In this document: positions 7,531 to 11,511 of the stretch, piece after piece
Layout: the number at the start of each line of letters is the position of its first letter
How positions within the stretch are numbered: the first letter of the stretch is position 1
NCBI GenBank assembly: GCA_001781445.1
Contig: MFLB01000019.1
Coordinates: forward strand, 1-11,511
Direction: 5' to 3'
DNA from: Candidatus Kaiserbacteria bacterium RIFCSPHIGHO2_01_FULL_58_22
GTDB taxonomy: Bacteria; Patescibacteriota; Minisyncoccia; Phycocordibacterales; UBA2100
Length of the DNA: 11,511 bases
Program-made: the position numbers and the translations under genes
Notes under the pieces: model-generated
What the model was told of the DNA's origin: nothing
Databases searched by the model: none
Seen by the model: only the letters and a program-made list of their open reading frames with translations

Positions 7531-7543
7531 ACCGATAAGTATA
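7531..7543 (-). promoter_or_regulatory. Main promoter -10 box of the pilus operon (leaderless)
   Basis: On the minus strand TATACT (7538-7543) is separated from the pilM ATG by 7 bp, so transcription should begin at or within a base or two of the ATG. A clear -35 was not found; the best candidates contain CGACAA about 18 bp upstream. The remaining intergenic sequence up to comF (7544-7669) holds only a weak candidate promoter for comF and no RNA gene that I can recognise. Confidence 0.55.
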
Positions 7544-7654
7544 CAGCACGAAATGTTCTGATTGTCGTAAATGTCGAAGTTTTCGATACCTTCTGTCGAG
7601 CTTTTGCATCTTGGCCTTTGAGATGGTTATCGTGCTCATCATCCGACTATACCG

Positions 7655-7660
7655 TAGTAT
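7655..7660 (+). promoter_or_regulatory. Possible -10 box of comF
   Basis: TAGTAT lies 9 bp before the comF ATG; an alternative, TATACC, lies at 7648-7653. Neither has a good -35 and there is no Shine-Dalgarno site, so this is a weak candidate. Confidence 0.25.
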
Positions 7661-7669
7661 TCTTCACAA

Positions 7670-8329
7670 ATGAATTTCAACCTTATCCGCGACGTGTTCC
7701 GCGCAGTCTTCGATATTATTTTGCCGCGTCGCGAGCGCCGCGTGCGGACGGAACGTCGAACGCTTGGGGACATTCCCCTCTCGCCCATGCCGCACGACCT
7801 CCTCGGCACGCGCATCACGACGCTCATGAACTATCAAGAGCCGGCGGTGGAAGATCTGGTACAGTCCCTGAAGTACGACCGCTCGAGCCACGCGGCGAAG
7901 CTCGCCGCTGGGCTCCTCGCCGACTACCTCCGGGAGGAGCTGTCTTTTGCCAAGACGTTTTCCGCGCGCGCGATACTGCTCATGCCCGTCCCGTTGCACA
8001 AGAGCCGCTTCCGCGAGCGCGGGTTCAACCAGGCCGAAGTTGTTTTGCGAACGCTCCCCGAAGAGTTCCGCGACGGAAGCCTCGCTTCCGTCGCGACCGA
8101 TGTCCTAGTGCGAACGCGCGCGACGAAGCCGCAGGCGCGGCTCCCCCGCTCGGAGCGCCTCTCCAACGTCGCCGGAGCGTTCGCCGTTCCGGACGCAAAC
8201 CTCGTCCGCGATGCGCATGTATTCCTCATAGACGACGTCACGACGACCGGCGCGACCCTCGCGAACGCCGCGACGCCCCTGCGCCGCGCGGGCGCGAAGG
8301 TGACGCTCTTGGCACTGGCGCGAGCCTGA
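7670..8329 (+). CDS. comF: ComF family protein (phosphoribosyltransferase-like competence protein)
   Basis: A 219-residue protein of the ComF/GntX family. The family motif RFRERGFNQA (113-122) and the PRPP-binding loop VFLIDDVTTTGAT (184-196) are intact. ComF is a cytoplasmic protein needed for natural transformation in several bacteria, where it works with the ComFA helicase and single-strand DNA processing proteins; its chemical substrate is not settled. Most ComF proteins start with a Cys4 zinc finger. Here the N-terminus is short, basic and free of cysteine, so that module is lost. It is transcribed divergently from the pilus operon, which suits a DNA-uptake role. purT follows 44 bp downstream. 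Confidence 0.9.
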   Translation: MNFNLIRDVFRAVFDIILPRRERRVRTERRTLGDIPLSPMPHDLLGTRITTLMNYQEPAVEDLVQSLKYDRSSHAAKLAAGLLADYLREELSFAKTFSARAILLMPVPLHKSRFRERGFNQAEVVLRTLPEEFRDGSLASVATDVLVRTRATKPQARLPRSERLSNVAGAFAVPDANLVRDAHVFLIDDVTTTGATLANAATPLRRAGAKVTLLALARA

Positions 8330-8339
8330 CTTCTCTCAC

Positions 8340-8367
8340 TTGCACGCATCGAAGAGAATCGTATGAT
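8340..8367 (+). promoter_or_regulatory. Candidate purT promoter (leaderless)
   Basis: TATGAT (8362-8367) lies 6 bp before the purT ATG at 8374, the same spacing as at pilT. TTGCAC (8340-8345) is 16 bp upstream and is a poor -35 match (first three bases only). No Shine-Dalgarno is seen. Confidence 0.4.
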
Positions 8368-8373
8368 GCCGGA

Positions 8374-9561
8374 ATGAAATTCGGGACTCCCCTCAAGCCC
8401 TCCGCGACAAAGATACTCCTCCTCGGGAGCGGCGAACTTGGGAAAGAAGTCGCGATAGAAGCGATGCGGCTCGGATGCGAGGTCGTCGCGTGCGATAGGT
8501 ACGAACACGCGCCTGCGCAACAGATAGCCCACCGCTCCTACGTCTTCCCGATGCTCGACGGCAAAAAAGTGCGGGAGATCGTCGAGAAAGAAAAGCCGGA
8601 TTTTATCGTTCCAGAGATCGAAGCAATCGCGACGCCGACGCTTGTTGAATTGGAGAAAGAAGGATGGACGGTGATACCTACCGCGCGCGCGACGCGCCTC
8701 ACGATGGATCGAGAAGGCATCCGGAGGCTCGCGGCGGAGGAATTGAAACTGCCGACCTCGCCGTACCATTTCGCGGGTTCCCTCGAAGAGTTGGAGAAGG
8801 GCGCGGCCGACGTCGGATTTCCCTGCTTCGTGAAGCCCACGATGTCCTCTTCCGGCCACGGACAGAGCAAGGTGACGAAAAAAGAAGATCTCGCCAAGGC
8901 TTGGAAGTTCGCGATAGAGGAAGGGCGGGGAAACACCGGCCGCGTGATCGTCGAGGGACGAATAAAATTCGACTATGAGATAACGCTTCTTACGGTGCGC
9001 CATGCCGGAGGAACCTCCTATTGCGCGCCCGTCGGGCACGTACAAATAGACGGAGATTATCGCTGGAGCTGGCAGCCGCAACCGATGTCGAAGGCGACGC
9101 TGAAATATGCCCGGCACATCGCGAAGACGATCGTGAATGAACTCTGTGGAAAGAACGGCCGCGGAATTTTTGGCGTCGAACTCTTCGTCAAGGGCGACAA
9201 GGTCTATTTCTCCGAGCTTTCACCACGCCCGCACGATACCGGCATGGTCACTATGGTCTCGCAAACAATGAGCGAGATGGAATTGCACGTGCGCGCCATC
9301 CTCGGCCTCCCCATTCCCGAAATTCCCTGCCGCCCCGGCGCGTCCGTCGCCATCCTCGCCGAGGGCAACATGAAAAATCCGACCTACACCGGCGTCGAAA
9401 AGGCCCTCAAAGCGCCCGGCACGTGGGTGCGCATTTTCGGAAAACCCGAAGTCATCAAGCACCGCCGCATGGCGGTCGTTCTCGCGCTCGGAAAAACGAC
9501 GAAAGACGCCCTCAAAAAAGCAAAAACTGCCGCATCGAAAATCCACATCGTCGAAAGATAA
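8374..9561 (+). CDS. purT: Formate-dependent phosphoribosylglycinamide formyltransferase PurT
   Basis: A 395-residue ATP-grasp enzyme that joins formate to glycinamide ribonucleotide, with ATP hydrolysis, in the third step of de novo purine synthesis. E. coli PurT is 392 residues and aligns over the full length. Visible motifs are GSGELGKE (18-25), DRYEHAPAQQIAHRS (41-55), VPEIEAIATPTL (79-90), the ATP-grasp loop SSSGHGQS (158-165), and GVELF plus SELSPRPHDTG, whose E269 and E281 match the E. coli magnesium ligands. The ATG at 8374 follows a TATGAT box; the frame is open far upstream but that part overlaps comF. Its last 99 bp recur 788 bp downstream, and its C-terminus KIHIVER departs from the usual KVxG ending. 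Confidence 0.96.
   Translation: MKFGTPLKPSATKILLLGSGELGKEVAIEAMRLGCEVVACDRYEHAPAQQIAHRSYVFPMLDGKKVREIVEKEKPDFIVPEIEAIATPTLVELEKEGWTVIPTARATRLTMDREGIRRLAAEELKLPTSPYHFAGSLEELEKGAADVGFPCFVKPTMSSSGHGQSKVTKKEDLAKAWKFAIEEGRGNTGRVIVEGRIKFDYEITLLTVRHAGGTSYCAPVGHVQIDGDYRWSWQPQPMSKATLKYARHIAKTIVNELCGKNGRGIFGVELFVKGDKVYFSELSPRPHDTGMVTMVSQTMSEMELHVRAILGLPIPEIPCRPGASVAILAEGNMKNPTYTGVEKALKAPGTWVRIFGKPEVIKHRRMAVVLALGKTTKDALKKAKTAASKIHIVER
9463..9494 (+). repeat. Exact 32-bp direct repeat, upstream copy (purT 3' end)
   Basis: These 32 bp inside purT recur exactly at 10251-10282. The similarity continues without gaps to the stop codons (9559-9561 against 10347-10349), with about 79 of 99 positions identical by hand count. 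The pair brackets the antitoxin-toxin module. Confidence 0.9.
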
Positions 9562-9576
9562 CGGGCTTGCGAGAGC

Positions 9577-9607
9577 TTGACAATCAGAGGGTCTAGTATA
9601 CTATAAA
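9577..9607 (+). promoter_or_regulatory. Promoter of the antitoxin-toxin module
   Basis: A perfect TTGACA (9577-9582) is followed by TATACT (9597-9602), which overlaps TATAAA (9602-9607). The spacers are 14 and 19 bp, neither ideal, so the exact -10 is uncertain. It is the clearest -35 in the window. The TATACT box is 6 bp before an ATG at 9609 that opens a 22-codon frame, and 31 bp before the antitoxin ATG. Confidence 0.6.
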
Positions 9608-9633
9608 GATGCCTTATAAGAATACTACTACCT

Positions 9634-9879
9634 ATGAGTACTATTATCGGAATCAAAGAATTGCAACGCGGCCTTAAGAAAGTGGCCGACGCCGCGCAGC
9701 GCGGAGAGACGTTTACCGTCGTCCGCGACTCTAAACCGGTGTTTCGCATCGAGCCGATACCAAGTGGCTCAAAAAAAAATAAAACCATCGGCGATCTTCT
9801 GGAAGCGGCGAGTTTCAGCCACTCTGATCGGCGCCTCTCCCAGAAAATAGACGAGGTTGTTTATGGCAGTCGTGGTTGA
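9634..9879 (+). CDS. Phd/YefM-type antitoxin
   Basis: An 81-residue protein with the layout of Phd/YefM antitoxins. The N-terminal DNA-binding fold starts with IIGIKELQRGLKKVADAAQRGETFTVVRDSKPVFRIEP in overlapping form: the IKELQR helix (7-12), then the GETFTVVRDSKPV hairpin (24-36). A basic hinge (SGSKKNK) and a C-terminal helix (52-77) that would wrap the toxin follow. It should bind the PIN toxin and repress its own promoter. It overlaps the toxin gene by 17 bp, which is usual for such pairs. The ATG at 9634 is the only start in this frame, because an in-frame stop lies at 9604-9606, and it has no Shine-Dalgarno. Confidence 0.85.
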   Translation: MSTIIGIKELQRGLKKVADAAQRGETFTVVRDSKPVFRIEPIPSGSKKNKTIGDLLEAASFSHSDRRLSQKIDEVVYGSRG

Positions 9880-10249
9880 TTCAAGCGTCCTGGTGGCGGC
9901 GCTTCATCGAGAAGATACTCTGCATGAACGCGGAAAGTCTGCCCTTGAAGGGGTGGAGAAACCTATCGCGATACCGGAATATATAGTGGTCGAAACTGCG
10001 ACGACCTTAGCGCGAGTCGCGGGAAAGAAGGTTGCTGACGTATTCGTCCGCTCGTTGTTCGACACCAAAGACATGGACGTCGTACCCTCCTCTCCAGAGC
10101 AGTTCGCTACCGCCGCGGCGGCCTTCTTGTCTTCGAACAGCAAACTTTCTTTCGTAGACTGCGCACTGCTCCAGTTCTCACGCACGTATAGGGTTATAAC
10201 GTTCGACAAAGCGCTCTCGCGGGCAATAGAAGCCTCGAAACGTACATAA
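9863..10249 (+). CDS. PIN-domain toxin (VapC-like ribonuclease)
   Basis: A 128-residue PIN domain, the normal length for VapC toxins. All four acidic metal ligands can be placed: D6 in VVVDSSVLVAAL, E44 in YIVVETATTLA, D99 in LSFVDCALL and D115 in VITFDKAL. VapC enzymes are magnesium-dependent RNases that usually cut tRNA or rRNA; the target here cannot be read from sequence. I chose the ATG at 9863. A TTG at 9857 would add two residues. The partner is the upstream Phd-like antitoxin. The gene ends 1 bp before the repeated purT tail, so the module fills the space between the two purT 3' copies almost exactly. Confidence 0.88.
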   Translation: MAVVVDSSVLVAALHREDTLHERGKSALEGVEKPIAIPEYIVVETATTLARVAGKKVADVFVRSLFDTKDMDVVPSSPEQFATAAAAFLSSNSKLSFVDCALLQFSRTYRVITFDKALSRAIEASKRT

Positions 10250-10250
10250 G

Positions 10251-10349
10251 CGCCGCATGGCGGTCGTTCTCGCGCTCGGAAAGGACGTGAAAGAAGCCCT
10301 CAAAAAAGCAAAATCTGCCGCGGCAAAGATCAAAGTCGCGGAAGGTTGA
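10251..10349 (+). pseudogene. Detached 3'-end fragment of purT
   Basis: This 99-bp segment repeats the end of purT without gaps, including an aligned stop codon. Its frame from ATG 10257 gives 30 residues: MAVVLALG, then KKAKSAAAKIKVAEG. The ending (KVAEG) is closer to E. coli PurT (KVQG) than the ending of the intact gene upstream (HIVER). Most differences are scattered substitutions, so this is not a recent identical duplication. It has no promoter of its own and is probably not translated. It is best read as the original or a foreign purT terminus left behind when the antitoxin-toxin module arrived. Confidence 0.85.
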
Positions 10350-10355
10350 CGGCAA

Positions 10356-10373
10356 TATAGCAATTTTGCTATA
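10356..10373 (-). terminator. Hairpin downstream of the AbrB-like gene
   Basis: TATAGCAA and TTGCTATA form a perfect 8-bp inverted repeat around TT. It lies 2 bp after the AbrB-like stop on the minus strand and 6 bp after the purT fragment on the + strand, so it could end transcription in both directions. A T-run is missing and the stem is AT-rich, so a regulatory palindrome is also possible. Confidence 0.4.
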
Positions 10374-10375
10374 CG

Positions 10376-10537
10376 CTACCGCCGCTTCCAGTCGCGGACA
10401 ATGAGCGTGCCGCGCCCAGCGTCGGTGAGCGCGAGCTTCTGCTTCTCGCGCCACTTGTATTTCTTGACGATAGCGGAGGGGATGGTCAGCGAGAGGCTGT
10501 ACCGGGCCGACTTCGTGAGCTTGCGCGCGTACTTCAT
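10376..10537 (-). CDS. Small AbrB/MazE/SpoVT-like DNA-binding protein
   Basis: A 53-residue protein starting MKYARKLTK and holding a single swapped-hairpin domain. SARYSLSLTIPSAIVKKYKW (9-28) follows the AbrB pattern of a strand, then xTIP and a helix, and the end is LALTDAGRGTLIVRDWKRR. AbrB-like proteins of this size dimerise to bind DNA and are common as regulators or antitoxins; similar 50-60 residue versions are, from memory, frequent in Parcubacteria. No toxin partner adjoins it on the minus strand. The frame is open up to 10648, but that extension reads through a 12-bp repeat and gives a CYGA repeat, so the inner ATG at 10537 is preferred. The repeat array lies just upstream and probably holds its operators. 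Confidence 0.8.
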   Translation of the reverse strand: MKYARKLTKSARYSLSLTIPSAIVKKYKWREKQKLALTDAGRGTLIVRDWKRR

Positions 10538-10563
10538 GGCGCCGCAAAGACAGTGCCTGCTAT

Positions 10564-10609
10564 AGTGCATGCCATAGCATGCACCATAGCATGCACCATA
10601 GCATGCACT
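10564..10609. promoter_or_regulatory. 12-bp tandem repeat array, candidate operator of the AbrB-like gene
   Basis: CATAGCATGCAC occurs three times in perfect tandem (10573-10608), preceded by GTGCATGC in opposite orientation (10565-10572). Four GCATGC palindromes result, spaced 10, 12 and 12 bp. The outer ends AGTGCATGC and GCATGCACT are perfect inverted repeats. The array ends 26 bp before the AbrB-like start, next to a possible CTATAG -10 on the minus strand. The spacing near one helical turn suggests cooperative binding of a dimeric protein, most simply the AbrB-like product itself. Confidence 0.7.
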
Positions 10610-10626
10610 GCGGGTTGGTAGACGGA

Positions 10627-10667
10627 CGCTTCGCGAAGCGAGAAGCACTGGAAGCTTTCCAGCAGTG
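10627..10667. repeat. Two adjacent palindromes
   Basis: CGCTTCGCGAAGCG (10627-10640) is a perfect 14-bp palindrome. At 10646-10667 nested stems follow: CACTG with CAGTG, or CTGGAA with TTCCAG around GCT. They lie between the 12-bp array and the tRNA promoter region. No T-run follows on either side, so terminator function is unlikely; protein sites or a folded transcript end are possible. Confidence 0.55.
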
Positions 10668-10682
10668 ATTATGCAGGTATCC

Positions 10683-10688
10683 TATGAT
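10683..10688 (+). promoter_or_regulatory. Possible -10 box of tRNA-Ser
   Basis: TATGAT lies 15 bp before the first base of the tRNA. No recognisable -35 is seen at the expected distance. Confidence 0.35.
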
Positions 10689-10703
10689 AAGGTTTGCTTC
10701 TAC

Positions 10704-10790
10704 GGAGACGTGCGGCGAATGGTAAGCCAACGGTTTGCTAAACCGTAACCGTGTAAAAGCGGTTTGTGGGTTCGACTCCCACCGTCTCCG
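10704..10790 (+). tRNA. tRNA-Ser (anticodon GCT)
   Basis: An 87-nt class II tRNA. The 7-bp acceptor stem pairs 10704-10710 with 10783-10789. The D stem is GGC/GCC, and the anticodon stem ACGGT/ACCGT encloses TTGCTAA with anticodon GCT at 10737-10739. A long variable arm (AACCG/CGGTT, 10747-10764) marks serine, and the T arm GTGGG/CCCAC encloses TTCGACT. The discriminator base is G. CCA is not encoded. It reads AGC and AGU codons. The sequence becomes AT-rich right after it, so it may be the attachment site of an island. Confidence 0.97.
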
Positions 10791-10849
10791 CACAGATTCC
10801 CAACTTTGAACCGATGTAAAATAAAGGTTCTTAGACGAAAATAAGGATC

Positions 10850-11511
10850 ATGCCAAAGTTATTAACTAAAAAAGAAGCTGTTGAATTTCTTGGTCTTGAT
10901 GACAAGACTTTTGATAACTACTTCAAAAATGCGGCTGAATTCCCATGTATAGACAGGAACGGTGTAAGGGGTCGTTTTTACTTTGACGAAAATGTTCTAC
11001 GAAAATGGAAGGATAGTTTGACGTGGAGAACTGTTGATCTGAATAAAGACGACTATGCTCTGTGTTTGGATTTTGCACTCGCACAGCACTTCCGCAAGTA
11101 TGTGCAGTCAGATTTTGGCACTGGTCGGCAAAGAGAGTTTGGACAAAAAATAACAAATTGGGTCAAGGGGCAACTAGGGGAAGTTGCCGTAAAGAAATTC
11201 TTAAAAAGGGAGTTTAATTTAGATGTTGAACTCGACTTTGATATTCGCGATAAGATTGTTTTGCAAGATATTACAGCCGTCAAGGAAAACGGAAAAATGA
11301 GAACGCCAAAAATAGGAGTTGGTATAAAATCGTCTAAACCAAAAAGTGCTTTCTTGGTACTCGGAGAAAATGAGATAATGATAAAAGAACGCAGATCAGA
11401 TATTTACATCTACTGTCGTCCTGATATTCCCGATGATCATCTTTTAAGGTTAACGAAAGAGGAAGTAAACGAAGCCGTAAAAAATAAACCCCATTATTCC
11501 AAATACAAAGA
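10850..11511 (+). CDS. HTH plus PD-(D/E)XK nuclease-like protein (3' end outside window)
   Basis: At least 220 residues, still open at the window end. The first 55 resemble a MerR/excisionase-type winged helix (LLTKKEAVEFLGLDDKTFDN, then GRFYFDENVLRKW). After a linker, a restriction-endonuclease-like pattern appears: helix GQLGEVAVKKFL with E111, D140 in VLQDITAV, and GVGIKSSK with K160. In a standard (D/E)XK site an acid would stand where G158 is, so the site is atypical or shifted. Unlike its neighbours, the gene is AT-rich and has a Shine-Dalgarno-like AAGGA just before the ATG. It lies directly after tRNA-Ser. The likely role is a restriction or defence nuclease on an integrated island. 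I do not recognise the exact family. Confidence 0.65.
   Translation, partial: MPKLLTKKEAVEFLGLDDKTFDNYFKNAAEFPCIDRNGVRGRFYFDENVLRKWKDSLTWRTVDLNKDDYALCLDFALAQHFRKYVQSDFGTGRQREFGQKITNWVKGQLGEVAVKKFLKREFNLDVELDFDIRDKIVLQDITAVKENGKMRTPKIGVGIKSSKPKSAFLVLGENEIMIKERRSDIYIYCRPDIPDDHLLRLTKEEVNEAVKNKPHYSKYK

Noticed and set aside
7253..7642. Minus-strand frame starting upstream of pilM (about 129 codons)
   Set aside because: Most of it overlaps pilM in another frame, and its start lies upstream of the likely pilM promoter; the first 40 residues match nothing I know.
6820..8373. Long + strand open frame joined to the front of PurT
   Set aside because: It is antisense to pilM and out of frame with comF, and its product is arginine-rich with no motif; PurT homology begins at 8374.
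9857..9862. TTG start for the PIN toxin
   Set aside because: It adds only two residues; the ATG at 9863 gives the standard PIN opening with the aspartate at position 6.
10573..10608. CRISPR array
   Set aside because: The repeats are 12 bp and directly adjacent with no spacers.
10538..10648. N-terminal extension of the AbrB-like protein through the 12-bp repeats
   Set aside because: The extension is only a translated operator-like repeat (CYGA units) and low-complexity sequence; AbrB similarity starts at the ATG at 10537.
10560..10793. Minus-strand frame across the tRNA (77 codons)
   Set aside because: It runs antisense through the tRNA and the repeat array, and has no recognisable domain.
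10923..11283. Minus-strand frames in the AT-rich region
   Set aside because: They oppose the better-supported + strand gene from 10850, which has a plausible ribosome site and domain patterns.

Overview
The window looks like a fairly GC-rich genome of the Candidate Phyla Radiation (Patescibacteria), most likely Parcubacteria. This is an inference from gene content and style, not a database match. Supporting signs are a compact type IV pilus locus with no secretin, a cysteine-free PilB, a small PilP-like protein ending in an NPFAP motif, a CheY-like regulator inside the pilus operon, hardly any Shine-Dalgarno sites, and heptamer-repeat intergenic spacers.

Positions 1-7530: the 3' end of an unidentified + strand gene, then convergent to it a minus-strand type IV pilus operon read from right to left: pilM, pilN, pilO, pilP-like, pilB, response regulator, pilT, pilC. 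PilM/N/O/P-like make the inner alignment complex, PilC is the platform, PilB powers extension and PilT retraction. The response regulator is translationally coupled to pilB. pilT has its own TATACT box. pilC is flanked on both sides by bipartite period-7 repeat spacers. No pilin, prepilin peptidase or secretin gene lies in the window.

Positions 7531-9561: a divergent intergenic region, then + strand comF (phosphoribosyltransferase-like competence protein) and purT (formate-dependent GAR transformylase). ComF beside pilus genes fits DNA uptake.

Positions 9562-10790: an accessory patch. A Phd/YefM-type antitoxin and a PIN-domain toxin sit between purT and a second, diverged copy of the last 99 bp of purT, so the module appears to have been inserted at the purT 3' end. 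Then come a minus-strand AbrB-like small DNA-binding protein with a 12-bp tandem-repeat operator candidate, two palindromes, and tRNA-Ser(GCT).

Positions 10791-11511: base composition turns AT-rich immediately after the tRNA. One + strand gene, cut by the window end, joins an N-terminal helix-turn-helix-like segment to a PD-(D/E)XK nuclease-like segment. It is probably the first gene of an island integrated at the tRNA.

Four genes or modules carry a -10-like box 6-7 bp before an ATG, which points to leaderless transcripts.
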